A DNA stretch of 38,005 bases from Verrucomicrobiota bacterium (GTDB lineage: Bacteria; Verrucomicrobiota; Verrucomicrobiia; Limisphaerales; UBA9464). Below are positions 23,239-32,446 of the stretch, piece by piece. Where the stretch lies: the NCBI GenBank assembly GCA_017309115.1, contig JAFLEF010000062.1, positions 1-38,005 on the forward strand. Direction: 5' to 3'. Under the pieces are notes generated by a model that did not search any database, had not been told where the DNA came from, and saw only the letters and a list, made by a program, of their open reading frames with translations. Positions within the stretch are counted from its first letter, which is position 1. The number at the start of each line of letters is the position of its first letter. The translations under genes were made by a program, and so were the position numbers.

Positions 23239-25605
23239 ATGTCTCTCTGGAGTCGATGGGTCCTGCTGTGGCTAGGATGGACCGCTGTGATGGCGGGCTG
23301 GGCCGCGACGAATGACGCGGCGGCAGAAGCCACTCCGGCTCCGGGGCATTCCGTCCATGGCGAAGCCTTCAATGAAGGGCCGCGGCAATCGGCTTACTTG
23401 ATGAAGGGAATGCCGGCGATTCAGTTCCCGGTGACGACGACCAATGACCTGGCCCGCCAGTTCTTCCTGCAAGGGGTGGGCCAGTTGCATGGATTCTGGT
23501 ACTTCGAAGCCGAGCGATCCTTCCGTCAGGCGGTGGTGCACGATCCGAACCTGGCGCTGGCGTACTGGGGCATGGCGATGGCCAACATCAACAACGCCAA
23601 GCGTGCGGAGGAATTCATCCGGGAAGCGGTCAAACTCAAGGTGCCCACCTCGGCGCGTGAGCAGTTGTGGATCGATTCCCTGGCCAAGTATTACGAGGAT
23701 CCGAAGCGCGACGAAAAGGAACGGCGCCGGGATTACGTTCGGGCGCTGGAGAACATCATCTTCGAGTATCCGGACGACGTGGAAGCCAAGGCGTTTCTGG
23801 CCGTTCATTTGTGGGAGAGCTCGCGCAACGGCTGGCCCACCCCCAGCGCGCAGGCGGTGGAGTCGATTCTGAAGGAGGTCTTCGCCCAGCAGCCGATGCA
23901 CCCGGCGCATCACTACCGGATTCATCTGTGGGACAGCGAAAAGGAACCGGCGACTTCGATTCGTGCCCTGCCATCGGCGGCTCGGTGCGGTCAGAGCGGA
24001 CCCGGCATCGCTCACCTCTGGCACATGTCCGGACACACCTTCAACAAGCTGCGCCGATACGAAGACATGGCCTGGCAACAGGAGGCCAGTGTTCGGGTGG
24101 ACAACGCCCAGTTGATGCGGGATGGCATCCTGCCGGACCAGATTCACAACTACGCCCACAACAGCGAATGGCTGGTGCAGACCTACAACTACGTGGGTCG
24201 GGTGCGGGATGCGTTGGCCTTGGCGAAGAACATGATCGAGATGCCGCGGCATCCGAAGTACAACGCGGTGAATCTGGGAACCAATGGCGCGCCGTTCGAC
24301 ACCGGTGGCTATGACACGGCCAATCAGGGACGCCGGCGATTGATCGAGACGTTGTTGCGGTACGAACTCTGGGCCGAAGCGATTCGACTGGGGGACAGCT
24401 TCTATTTGGAACCCACCGAACAAGGTTTTGAGCAGGCCCAGCGCGCCCGGTTGCTGGGAGTCGCGCATTTTTCTCTGGGTCAGATGGAGGAGGGCCGGGC
24501 GCAACTGGAGGCGCTGGCGGCGGCAGGCAAAGTACTACGAGCCGAACGGGCTGCCGTGGTCGATGAAGCGGAAGCGAAGGCCCGGGCAGAGGGCAAATCC
24601 GAGGAGGATCAACGGAAGACCATGAAGGAGATGATCGACCGGTATGCGGAGCCGATCCGCCGATTGGACCAATGGACGGCCGAATTGAAGGTGTACGAGG
24701 CCTTGCCCGACGGGACGCTGGACGGCCTGACGAATGATGTGGCGGCCTTGAAGGGTTTGTCGAAGGAGCGTCTCTCGCAGATCTGGCTGCAACTGGGCGC
24801 CACCAATCGGGCGGAGACGCTGGCTCAGGAGGCGGTCGAGGGGGGGACCAATCAGGTCCAGTTGCTGGCCCATCAGGCGGCGGTCCTCTGGCAGCTCGGC
24901 CAGTTGGACAAGGCTCGCACCGTGTTTGGGCAACTCCGCGAACGTTCGGCCTATTTGGATTTGGATATGCCGGTGTTTCGGCGGTTGGAGCCCTTGGTCG
25001 CGGACCAAAAACTTCCGGCGGACTGGCGGATCGCGCCGGTCGTTCGAGACGATGTCGGGGAACGCCCCGACCTGGCCACGCTGGGACCGTTTCTCTGGGA
25101 GCCCGTTCCAGCGCCGGAGTTCACGTTGCCGGGCGCCAAAGGGACTTCCATCTCGTTGAAGGACTACCGCGGTCGGCCGGTGCTGTTGGTGTTCTATCTG
25201 GGCCACGGATGCGTCCATTGCCTCGATCAATTGAACGCCATTGCACCGCTGTCCGCGGAGTTCAAGGCGGCGGGCATCGATATCCTGGCGGTCAGTGCCG
25301 ATTCGGTCGAAGCCTTGGAAAAAACCCAGGCCAAGGCCCGCACGGAGGGGGGCTTTCCGTTTCCGTTCGTGGCGGATTCCGCGCGCGAGGTGTTTCGGAA
25401 GTACCGCGCCTACGACGGATTTGAAAACGCCCCGTTGCATGGAGTGTTCCTAGTGGATGGGAGCGGACTGATCCGCTGGCAGGACATCAGCTACGAACCG
25501 TTCACCGAAGTGAAGTTCCTCTTGGAAGAAGCTCGGCGCCAGTTGCAGCAGATTGGTGACAAGGCGCGATTGCCGAAGAATCTGGTGACGGCCCAAACGA
25601 AGTGA
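23239..25605 (+). CDS. TPR protein with C-terminal thioredoxin/AhpC-TSA domain
   Basis: The product is 788 aa. A signal peptide (about 1-24, WVLLWLGWTAVMAGWAA) is followed by TPR-like helical repeats over about 40-600, for example FRQAVVHDPNLALAYWGMAMA and LARQFFLQGVGQLHGFWYFEAERS. A redoxin/thioredoxin-like domain spans about 620-770 with active-site C658-V-H-C661 (GHGCVHCLDQL) after VLLVFYLG. The His-bearing motifs MHPAHHYRIHLWD and HLWHMSGHTF recur in this TPR family. It is likely periplasmic and may reduce or fold partner proteins; the haem protein encoded 53 bp downstream is the obvious candidate. ATG 23239 was chosen; a start 11 codons upstream would precede the signal peptide awkwardly. 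Confidence 0.85.
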   Translation: MSLWSRWVLLWLGWTAVMAGWAATNDAAAEATPAPGHSVHGEAFNEGPRQSAYLMKGMPAIQFPVTTTNDLARQFFLQGVGQLHGFWYFEAERSFRQAVVHDPNLALAYWGMAMANINNAKRAEEFIREAVKLKVPTSAREQLWIDSLAKYYEDPKRDEKERRRDYVRALENIIFEYPDDVEAKAFLAVHLWESSRNGWPTPSAQAVESILKEVFAQQPMHPAHHYRIHLWDSEKEPATSIRALPSAARCGQSGPGIAHLWHMSGHTFNKLRRYEDMAWQQEASVRVDNAQLMRDGILPDQIHNYAHNSEWLVQTYNYVGRVRDALALAKNMIEMPRHPKYNAVNLGTNGAPFDTGGYDTANQGRRRLIETLLRYELWAEAIRLGDSFYLEPTEQGFEQAQRARLLGVAHFSLGQMEEGRAQLEALAAAGKVLRAERAAVVDEAEAKARAEGKSEEDQRKTMKEMIDRYAEPIRRLDQWTAELKVYEALPDGTLDGLTNDVAALKGLSKERLSQIWLQLGATNRAETLAQEAVEGGTNQVQLLAHQAAVLWQLGQLDKARTVFGQLRERSAYLDLDMPVFRRLEPLVADQKLPADWRIAPVVRDDVGERPDLATLGPFLWEPVPAPEFTLPGAKGTSISLKDYRGRPVLLVFYLGHGCVHCLDQLNAIAPLSAEFKAAGIDILAVSADSVEALEKTQAKARTEGGFPFPFVADSAREVFRKYRAYDGFENAPLHGVFLVDGSGLIRWQDISYEPFTEVKFLLEEARRQLQQIGDKARLPKNLVTAQTK

Positions 25606-25641
25606 TGACGCTGGCTTGAGCTCCCGGGAGGACGTCGTCAT
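25605..25641. repeat. Short inverted repeat in the TPR/haem protein junction
   Basis: ATGACG (25605-25610) pairs with CGTCAT (25636-25641), with the inner palindrome CTCCCGGGAG (25621-25630). It overlaps the stop codon of the upstream gene and could partly attenuate transcription, but it has no T-run. Confidence 0.35.
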
Positions 25642-25658
25642 GGTGGGGCGTCATCCTG

Positions 25659-28394
25659 ATGAAACGGTCCCCACTTCTGCTTCTCGTCGCCGCCGCCACG
25701 TGCGGTGTGGCCACCTTGCCGGCGGCGGATACTCTCGTTCCCGCCAATTACTTCCGGACGTCCGATCCCAACTTGGAAGTCACGCTGTGGGCCGCGAGTC
25801 CGGAGATCAAGAATCCGACGAACTTTGACACCGATGCCCGCGGTCGATTGTGGGTGGCGGAAGGCGTCAACTATCGACGGCATTACGAACGGCAACCGGA
25901 AGGCGATCGGATCCAAATCCTGGAGGACACGAATGGCGACGGTCGGGCGGACAAGACGTCCACCTTTGTGCAGGAGCCGTTCTTGCGCGCGCCGATGGGC
26001 ATCGCGGTCATCGACAATCAGATTGTGGTGTCGATGGCGCCGGACATCGTGGTGTACACCGATGTGGATCGGAACGGCCGATTCGATCCGGCGGTGGATC
26101 GGCGCACGGTGGTGCTGACCGGATTCAACGGTCGGGTGCATGATCACACCGTTCACAGCGTCAGCGTGGGACCGGACGGGCAGTGGTACTGGAATGCCGG
26201 GAATTGCGGGGCGGTGATCACGGACAAATCGGGCAAGACCTTCCGCATTGGCAGTGCGTATGACCCGACGTATGGCGGGAAAAAGACCGGGGACCTGGGC
26301 TGGAATCCTCGGGATATTGCGGGTCAGGTGTCGGATGACGGCCATGTGTGGATTGGCGGTTTTGCCGCCCGGATGAATCCCGATGGCAGTGGCGTCCGGA
26401 TCATTGGGCACAACTTTCGCAACAGTTACGAACAGACCGTGACGTCGTTTGGGGATGTGTTTCAGAACGACAACGATGACCCCCCGGCCTGTCGCACGTC
26501 CTTCCTGCTGGAGGGAGGCAATGCGGGATTCTGTTCGGCCGACGGACGTCGGTCGTGGCAGGCGGATCGGCGGCCCGGGCAGAGCGTTCCTGTGGCGCAC
26601 TGGCGTCAGGAGGATCCGGGAACGATGCCACCAGGGGACGTTTACGGGGGAGGTTCCCCGACTGGAATTGCCTTCGTCGAAGACAGCGCGCTGGGAGCCA
26701 AGTACCGAGGTCTGTTGTTGAGTGCGGAACCGGGTCGGAACGTGGTGTTCGGCTATCTGCCCAAGCCCGCTGGTGCCGGCTTTGCCCTGGAACGGTTTGA
26801 CTTCGTCACCAGCAACTCCGAGGGCGAATTTGCCGGCGGCGACTTTAAGGGGGGCGACCGAGGGGTTTCGAAGGAGTTGAAGACGTGGTTCCGGCCGAGC
26901 GATGTGGTGGTCGGGGCGGATGGGGCGATCTACGTGGCGGATTTCTTTGATCCGCGGGTGGGTGGACACAACGACATGGACGAGTCGGTTTCCGGCGCCA
27001 TCTATCGGATTGCTCCCAAGGGATTCCGACCGCGGGTGCCGGCGGTGGATTTTACCACCCTCGATGGTGCCATCGCGGGTTTGAAGAGTCCGGCGGTCAA
27101 CGTTCGGGGCGCGGCGTTTTATGCACTCCAAAGGGAGGGCGCCGCGGCGGTGAAGCCCTTGTCCAAGCTGTTGAAGGATGAGAATCCGTTCATCCGGGCT
27201 CGGGCCGTCTGGCTGTTGGCGCTGCAATCGGAGGGTTTGCCGATGGTGGCAAAGCTGTTGCGGAATGAGGATCCCCAGATGCGGGTGGTGGCGTTCCGCG
27301 CCTTGCGTCGGGCCGCCGAAGAGGGACGAGTGGTGACCACTCGGTCGCCGGCGCAAACGCCTGGAACCCGGGAATTCTTCCTCGCGACGGCCGCGCGGTT
27401 GGCCACGGATCCCGACGCGGCGGTTCGCCGGGAAGTGGCCGTTTCCCTGCGGGACCTTCAGGGACCCGACGTGGAAAACATCCTGATAACCCTGGCCAAG
27501 GGTTACGATGGTCAGGATCGCATGTATCTCGAGGCCTGGGGTTCCGGAGCCAAAGGTAAGGAAGCCGCGTTGTACACTCGGCTCAAGGAGGCCTACGTCG
27601 GTGATGCCAATCCAGTCGATTGGCCCCCGGCGTTTGCCCAGTTGGTATGGCGGCTCCATCCGGAAGCGGCGGTACCCGCCTTCGCCGCCCGGGCCAGTTC
27701 AAATCGACTACCGGATGCCCAGCGCAAGGCGGCGCTGACGGCCCTGGCGTTCGTGCCCAGCCGTTCAGCGGCGCAAGCGATGATTGAGACTACAGCAGCG
27801 GCTGATTCGGTGGTGAAGGCCGAGGCCATCTGGTGGCTGCTGAACCGTAAGGATTCCGCCTGGAAGGAATTCGGTGTGAATGAAGCGCTGAAGCAGAGCG
27901 GAATCTACGATCCCGAAGCGGTGGAGCTTATTCCGGCGACCGTTCCAGCCCCGGACGCGCCGAAGTTTGCCGTGGCGGATGTGAAGCTGCTGGCGGGTGA
28001 TGCGACGCAGGGCGCAGCCAAGGCCGCGACCTGTTTCTCCTGCCATCGTATCGGCAATCAAGGAACCGAATACGCGCCGAATCTCACGGGTTGGGCGCAG
28101 CGTCAGCCGTCTGAGGTGCTGATTCAGTCCATCATCAATCCCAGCGCCGACATCGCCCACGGCTACAGCGGCATGGAGTTGAAGCTGAAGGACGGTACCG
28201 AGATTCAGGGCTTGGTCTTGTCGGAAGGCGACCCGGTGATCGTGGCGTCGGCCGGTGGATTGACCCAGATGGTTCCGGCGAGTCGCATTGCTTCCAAGAA
28301 GGGGTTGGGTCGGTCCTTGATGTTGAGCGCGGATCAGCAGGGATTAAGCGCTCAGGATGTCGCGGATCTGGCGGCCTGGCTGAAAACGCAATAA
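25659..28394 (+). CDS. PVC-type membrane-bound dehydrogenase with HEAT repeats and CxxCH haem motif
   Basis: The product is 911 aa. A signal peptide (about 1-23, LLLLVAAATCGVATLPA) leads into a propeller-type dehydrogenase domain (about 35-460), seen in NPTNFDTDARGRLWVAEGVNYRRH, ILEDTNGDGRADKTSTFV and PSDVVVGADGAIYVADFFDPRVGG. HEAT-type repeats cover about 470-760 (KPLSKLLKDENPFIRARAVWLLAL, PDAAVRREVAVSLRD). A C-terminal haem domain has C792-F-S-C-H796 and then DIAHGYSGMELKLKDGTEIQGLVLSEG, the standard PVC signature. The family is a periplasmic putative sugar/alcohol dehydrogenase-cytochrome; substrates are mostly unknown. It follows the TPR-thioredoxin gene by 53 bp, so they are probably one transcript. 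Confidence 0.93.
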   Translation: MKRSPLLLLVAAATCGVATLPAADTLVPANYFRTSDPNLEVTLWAASPEIKNPTNFDTDARGRLWVAEGVNYRRHYERQPEGDRIQILEDTNGDGRADKTSTFVQEPFLRAPMGIAVIDNQIVVSMAPDIVVYTDVDRNGRFDPAVDRRTVVLTGFNGRVHDHTVHSVSVGPDGQWYWNAGNCGAVITDKSGKTFRIGSAYDPTYGGKKTGDLGWNPRDIAGQVSDDGHVWIGGFAARMNPDGSGVRIIGHNFRNSYEQTVTSFGDVFQNDNDDPPACRTSFLLEGGNAGFCSADGRRSWQADRRPGQSVPVAHWRQEDPGTMPPGDVYGGGSPTGIAFVEDSALGAKYRGLLLSAEPGRNVVFGYLPKPAGAGFALERFDFVTSNSEGEFAGGDFKGGDRGVSKELKTWFRPSDVVVGADGAIYVADFFDPRVGGHNDMDESVSGAIYRIAPKGFRPRVPAVDFTTLDGAIAGLKSPAVNVRGAAFYALQREGAAAVKPLSKLLKDENPFIRARAVWLLALQSEGLPMVAKLLRNEDPQMRVVAFRALRRAAEEGRVVTTRSPAQTPGTREFFLATAARLATDPDAAVRREVAVSLRDLQGPDVENILITLAKGYDGQDRMYLEAWGSGAKGKEAALYTRLKEAYVGDANPVDWPPAFAQLVWRLHPEAAVPAFAARASSNRLPDAQRKAALTALAFVPSRSAAQAMIETTAAADSVVKAEAIWWLLNRKDSAWKEFGVNEALKQSGIYDPEAVELIPATVPAPDAPKFAVADVKLLAGDATQGAAKAATCFSCHRIGNQGTEYAPNLTGWAQRQPSEVLIQSIINPSADIAHGYSGMELKLKDGTEIQGLVLSEGDPVIVASAGGLTQMVPASRIASKKGLGRSLMLSADQQGLSAQDVADLAAWLKTQ

Positions 28395-28400
28395 CCCGCC

Positions 28401-29552
28401 TTGATCCTTTTTCTCAGTGCCGACGGGGACGATGCGGGTCTGCTAGCGGAGTTGCAGCGGCTGGGACCCGAGTGGGTCGGCCGGGTGGAACGGCCGGGTT
28501 GGGTCGCGGTGGATCGTCCGCCGGCGTATGCCGCGCCGCCGGTTCTGGCGTTCGCGCGTCAGACGCTTCCGGGAGCCGAGCGGGTGGCGGCGACCTCGGT
28601 TTCGGGCTGGGCGCGAGTTCTGGCTGAACGCATTGGTTCCCAAATTCCCGAGGGTCAGCCGTGGCGCCTTCACGTTTGGCCTCAGTACGGAGAACGGAAG
28701 GTTGAGCGGATGGGCGCCCGAGCGTGGCATTCGGCTCGTCGGCAGGGAGGTCCGGGACCCCGAGTGGAGCCGGCAGGTCGACCGGAGGTGTTGGCGCATG
28801 CTGGGGAAAATCGGTGCCGACTGATTGTTCAAGCCGTTCGGGAGACCCTGAAGGAGCGGCGGCGACATGTTCTGAAAGGATTGGTGGAGTCGACCGACCC
28901 TTGGCGTCCGGAGGAGGGGGCGGTTCAGGTTGTTTTGACCGGGCCGGAGCAGGGGTGGCTATCGGTGGTTCCGGCACCGGGACCGTTTGCCTGGCGGCGC
29001 AGCCTTTGGCCCTGGCCGGCGGGTGAAATCCCCGGCGCCGTGGACAAGGCGGCGCCGAGTCGGGCGTTCGCGAAGTTGGTGGAGGCCGAAGCGCGCTTGG
29101 GACGTCAGCTGGCGGCTGGAGAAACGTGTGTGGATCTGGGGGCGGCCCCGGGCGGATGGACGTATGTGGCGGCTCAACGGGGAGCTCGGGTGGTGGCCGT
29201 GGACCGATCTCCGTTGCGTGGAGATCTGTTGGACCATCCGCGGGTGAGGTTTCAGCCGGGAGATGCCTTTACGTATCGGCCGGAGCGACCAGTGGATTGG
29301 CTGATTTGTGATGTCATTGCCGCTCCGGAGCGGACAGCGGACCTGTTGCTGGATTGGTTGCGTCGGGGGGATCTGCGCTGGTTTGTGGTGACCCTCAAAC
29401 TCAAGGGACCGGCGGATCACGCCAAAATCGAGCGGCTGAAACAGGAGCTACCGAACTGGGCCGACCCGTGGTTTTTGACCCATTTGTCCGCCAACAAGGG
29501 GGAAGTTTGCGCGTTTGGACGTCGGCGGGAGGACCTGGTCCCTTCACGTTAG
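28401..29552 (+). CDS. RlmM-like 23S rRNA 2'-O-methyltransferase (FtsJ family)
   Basis: The product is 383 aa. The C-terminal FtsJ domain matches RlmM: SRAFAKLVEAE, SAM motif I CVDLGAAPGGWTYVAA, VVAVDRSPL, DWLICDV, FVVTLKLKGP and KGEVCAFGRR. The catalytic K-D-K-E tetrad of RrmJ-type 2'-O-methyltransferases appears to be present (Lys in SRAFAKL, Asp in CD, Lys in LKLKG, Glu in KGEVCAF). RlmM methylates C2498 of 23S rRNA in E. coli. The N-terminal ~200 residues resemble the RlmM THUMP-like region only loosely. The start is TTG because no ATG lies near, and it begins 7 nt after the haem-protein stop, which suggests co-transcription. Confidence 0.82.
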   Translation: MILFLSADGDDAGLLAELQRLGPEWVGRVERPGWVAVDRPPAYAAPPVLAFARQTLPGAERVAATSVSGWARVLAERIGSQIPEGQPWRLHVWPQYGERKVERMGARAWHSARRQGGPGPRVEPAGRPEVLAHAGENRCRLIVQAVRETLKERRRHVLKGLVESTDPWRPEEGAVQVVLTGPEQGWLSVVPAPGPFAWRRSLWPWPAGEIPGAVDKAAPSRAFAKLVEAEARLGRQLAAGETCVDLGAAPGGWTYVAAQRGARVVAVDRSPLRGDLLDHPRVRFQPGDAFTYRPERPVDWLICDVIAAPERTADLLLDWLRRGDLRWFVVTLKLKGPADHAKIERLKQELPNWADPWFLTHLSANKGEVCAFGRRREDLVPSR

Positions 29553-29599
29553 TAATTTTTCAGCGTGCACTCTGGCGGGAGACTTCACTAGATTTCGGC

Positions 29600-30988
29600 A
29601 TGCTCATGTGGGTTCTGGCAGTGGTGCTGGTCGGAGGATTTGCCGTCCTGGGTTTTCAAATGGGTGGCGTTCGGGCCGCGGTCGGTTTTGTGGGGGCCAT
29701 GCTGGGGCTCGCCTTGGCCACGGTGATTGGGGGCATTGTGGCCCCGCTGCTTCCTAAATTGGGGGTTCAATCGCTCACCTGGATGCTGATTCTACCGGCG
29801 TTGGTCGGATTTGGTTTGGTCTGGTTGGCGTCGATTGGTGCGAGCTTCGCGGCGCATCGGCCGGTGGAACTTCACTTTAAGTACCGCGAAGACGACACCA
29901 CCCGGCAGGCGTTTGAGCGGATGAACGCGGCCATTGGGATGTTTGTGGGCATGTTGACCGGGGTCATTCTGTTGTTCGCGGTGTCGAAGCCAATTTACAG
30001 CCGGGCGTATCTGACGACCCAGCTGCATTCCGAAACCGAGCCGGCCCCAATTGGGCTCATCAATTCCGTTCGCAACGGGATGGCGCAGACGGGTTGGGAT
30101 CGCACCTTTGCTCCCTTGGACCGGACTTCGCCCAAGTTTATCGAAGTTTCCGATTTGTTGGGTTTGATCTATGCCAACGCGGCGTTGACGAACCGTATCT
30201 ATGAATATCCGCCGTTTCTGGCGCTGGTGGAGACCGCCGAAGTTTCCGACGCCTTGGGTGATCCGGAGTATTTGAAGCTGATTCAGGATCAGGCGGGGTT
30301 CACCGCCTTATTGAGTCACCCGAAGACGCAGGCCATTATGAACAACGGCGATGTGCAGGAGCAGCTTGCGAAGCTGGATCTAGTGGATCTCCGAAAGTTC
30401 CTCGAGACGGGGAAATCCCCAGAATTTGACGAAGAGAAGCTCTTGGGCCGATGGCAGACCGACATGGCGGCCATTGTGACGGATGCTCGGCGGAAACGGG
30501 CGAATTTGGCGTTGGCGGACCTGAAGAACCTGCGGATTGCTCTGAACGCGATTTTGGGTCAGGCCAAGTTGACGGTGTATCCGGATGGCAAGTTTGCGTT
30601 GCGTGTGCCGGCTCCCAGTTTCCCGGCTCCGGTGGCGCCGCCGACGGCGGATGGCACCCCGGCCGCGACCGGCACTGCGGCCAATCCGTATCTGAATCCG
30701 GCGCTGGCCCAGCGTTACGGTCTTCCTCCGCAGGGCGCTCCCGCGGGAGCGGCTCCGGCGGCCCCGGTGAATCCGGGCGAGCAATTCCAAGCTGTGGTGA
30801 ACCGAGTGCTCGGCAAGATTCCAGCTCTGGACACGCAGGGAACCTGGACCCGTAGCGGCGATCGATTCACTCTCACGTTCAACAACGCCCCGGGTGAGAC
30901 TAGGGAGGCGACGCTGCAGGAAAACGGACGCTTTGTGGTGCCGTTTCCGGAAGCCAAGTTGACCTTGGTGTTCATTCCGGCGAGCTGA
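29600..30988 (+). CDS. CvpA-like multi-spanning membrane protein with C-terminal soluble region
   Basis: The product is 462 aa. The N-terminal ~130 residues hold four membrane helices (MLMWVLAVVLVGGFAVLGFQMG, then a Gly/Ala-rich GFVGAMLGLALATVIGGIV, TWMLILPALVGFGLVWLAS and IGMFVGMLTGVILLFAV), the layout of colicin V production (CvpA) family proteins. A long soluble tail follows: a helical segment (YLKLIQDQAGFTALLSHPKTQAIMNN), a Pro/Ala-rich linker (about 355-400) and a small beta-rich end. The tail is not typical of CvpA, so the assignment applies to the membrane part only. A TAGATT hexamer lies 5 nt before the ATG. The upstream open frame overlaps the RlmM-like gene and is a shadow. Confidence 0.65.
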   Translation: MLMWVLAVVLVGGFAVLGFQMGGVRAAVGFVGAMLGLALATVIGGIVAPLLPKLGVQSLTWMLILPALVGFGLVWLASIGASFAAHRPVELHFKYREDDTTRQAFERMNAAIGMFVGMLTGVILLFAVSKPIYSRAYLTTQLHSETEPAPIGLINSVRNGMAQTGWDRTFAPLDRTSPKFIEVSDLLGLIYANAALTNRIYEYPPFLALVETAEVSDALGDPEYLKLIQDQAGFTALLSHPKTQAIMNNGDVQEQLAKLDLVDLRKFLETGKSPEFDEEKLLGRWQTDMAAIVTDARRKRANLALADLKNLRIALNAILGQAKLTVYPDGKFALRVPAPSFPAPVAPPTADGTPAATGTAANPYLNPALAQRYGLPPQGAPAGAAPAAPVNPGEQFQAVVNRVLGKIPALDTQGTWTRSGDRFTLTFNNAPGETREATLQENGRFVVPFPEAKLTLVFIPAS

Positions 30989-31193
30989 GTTGCCTGCGGG
31001 AGCGGGAGGGCGGTAGGAACTGCGGTCCCAGCGACAGGCTTGGGGACCGAAGGAGATTCAGGAAGTCGCCTTTAAGGGGGCTCCGTCTCCACCCGCTTTA
31101 CGGCTTTTTCTTCAATCGCCGTTGGCCAACATTCGGCTTCGTTCGCGGCTGGTCAGACAGGAACCGGCCTGGGGGACATTAAGTCACGAAAAA
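30989..31193. other. Convergent intergenic region
   Basis: I see no gene. It holds the tail after the CvpA-like gene and the T-run side (GAAAAA on plus) of the minus-strand terminator that follows. No plus-strand terminator is apparent. Confidence 0.4.
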
Positions 31194-31226
31194 GGGGCCG
31201 ACTGGAGTCCCCGTCCAGTCGGCCCC
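31194..31226 (-). terminator. Strong rho-independent terminator of the prenyl synthase/sigma operon
   Basis: A perfect 13-bp stem (GGGGCCGACTGGA / TCCAGTCGGCCCC) with a 7-nt loop. Read on the minus strand it is followed by TTTTTCGTGACTTA. It lies 18 bp past the stop at 31244. Confidence 0.92.
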
Positions 31227-31243
31227 GTGCGTCTCTATCTCCG

Positions 31244-31795
31244 TTACTTTTGGTCTCGATCGCTAGCAAGAATGAACCCGGGACTGGAAATCGAAGGTGT
31301 ATTGAACAGCCATTTAGGAACCGAATCCGTTTTGGCCGCAGGTGTGGGCGGCAGACTAAACGTCGCCGAAACGGGGGCCGAAACGCCGCTGGAAGGGAGG
31401 AGGCGGTAGTTGGACGGAAGTTCGTTGGAAGCGACGAGGCTTTCCTCCTCGTGAGTTCCGGGGTCCCGCACCGGAAGAGGGAGCGCCGCATAAACCTGAA
31501 CTTCCAAATCTTCGTTAGCCACCGAGTGGGCTACTTGAAACGTGGCCGCTGCTAGAAACGCGACCCCGGCGAACGCTAAGGTGTTGACCGCCCACATGCC
31601 GCGTTGCCACGTCACTTCCTCAAAGAGTCGGCTCCACCACGGACGGGCCGCCTGTTCGCGCTCAGCGGCGATGGCTCTCATAACCCGGCCCCGCAGATAA
31701 TCAGGGAAGCCCGGGGGAGGAGTCTCGTAGCGTTTGAGCGCCAGAAGTTGGGCAATCCGGGGATCGAAGGATGGGTCGTTCTCCATGGGATTCAT
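31244..31795 (-). CDS. Small membrane protein, possible anti-sigma factor
   Basis: The product is 183 aa. One membrane helix lies near 68-90 (GMWAVNTLAFAGVAFLAAATF). The N-terminal cytoplasmic part (residues 1-65) begins MNPMENDPSFDPRIAQLLALKRYETPPPGFPDYLRGRVMRAI, and the C-terminal part is Pro/Ser-rich and probably periplasmic. This orientation, and an ATGA overlap with the ECF sigma gene upstream, are the usual features of an anti-sigma factor. No HxxxCxxC zinc motif is present, so the assignment rests on position and topology. A strong terminator follows. Confidence 0.6.
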   Translation of the reverse strand: MNPMENDPSFDPRIAQLLALKRYETPPPGFPDYLRGRVMRAIAAEREQAARPWWSRLFEEVTWQRGMWAVNTLAFAGVAFLAAATFQVAHSVANEDLEVQVYAALPLPVRDPGTHEEESLVASNELPSNYRLLPSSGVSAPVSATFSLPPTPAAKTDSVPKWLFNTPSISSPGFILASDRDQK

Positions 31796-32421
31796 TTCAG
31801 AAAGTCAGCCAACAGGCCTTGCAACTGCTGTCGTGCGTAAAAGAGGCGGGAACGTACGGTGCCGGGATTGCAGTGCATGATGGTCGCGATCTCGTCGTGC
31901 GGCAGGCCCTGAATGTCATGCAGGGTGACCACCGCCCGATGTTCATCGGACAGCTTGAGCATGGCCTCGTTCAACCTTTTCTGAAGTTCGGCCAAACTGA
32001 CGTCGCGGCGGGGGGTAATTTGCGAAATCAGCTCAACCAGTTCCGGGGTGTGCTCGGCATTGAAATCGAGGTCATCCAGACTGAGATGCGGCGTCCGATT
32101 CCGGCGCTGCTTCAGATGATTGAGGACGTTGTTGTAGGCGATGCGATAGACCCAGGTGTAGAAGCTGGAGTCGCCCTTGAACGATCGAAGCGCCTTCCAG
32201 GCCTTGACGAAGGCCTCCTGAGTCAAGTCGCTGGCGTCCTCGTGATTGGACGTCAGGTGGTAACACAGCCCGTAAATTCGCTGCTGATACCGTCGGACCA
32301 ACTCCTCGTAGCAATCATCATCCCCAGCTTTGGCGCGGGCGACCAAGGTACGGTCATCTGGCCCCTCGGGTGCAGCCGGGACTGCAGCGGGCGAAACTGG
32401 TGGGGTTGGGTTCGACTCCAT
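31792..32421 (-). CDS. ECF-family RNA polymerase sigma factor
   Basis: The product is 209 aa. After a Pro/Ala-rich start, region 2 is at about 40-110: DDCYEELVRRYQQRIYGLCYHL, DASDLTQEAFVKAWKAL and TWVYRIAYNNVLNHLKQRRNR. Region 4 covers about 145-205 with ELQKRLNEAMLKLSDEHRAVVTL and the helix-turn-helix LPHDEIATIMHCNPGTVRSRLFYARQQLQ. It redirects RNA polymerase to stress or envelope genes. It overlaps the downstream candidate anti-sigma gene by ATGA, so the two are translationally coupled, and follows the prenyl synthase gene by 25 bp. The ATG 32421 starts just before the conserved region; a longer open frame upstream overlaps the prenyl synthase. Confidence 0.92.
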   Translation of the reverse strand: MESNPTPPVSPAAVPAAPEGPDDRTLVARAKAGDDDCYEELVRRYQQRIYGLCYHLTSNHEDASDLTQEAFVKAWKALRSFKGDSSFYTWVYRIAYNNVLNHLKQRRNRTPHLSLDDLDFNAEHTPELVELISQITPRRDVSLAELQKRLNEAMLKLSDEHRAVVTLHDIQGLPHDEIATIMHCNPGTVRSRLFYARQQLQGLLADFLK

Positions 32422-32446
32422 GTTCGCCCCGGGAGCAAGTGCTCGC

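Noticed and set aside
25638-27659. Open frame of 673 codons opposite the haem dehydrogenase
   Set aside because: It mirrors the coding strand's codon periodicity, is low-complexity (Arg/His/Gly-rich) and has no domain, whereas the plus strand encodes a clear PVC protein.
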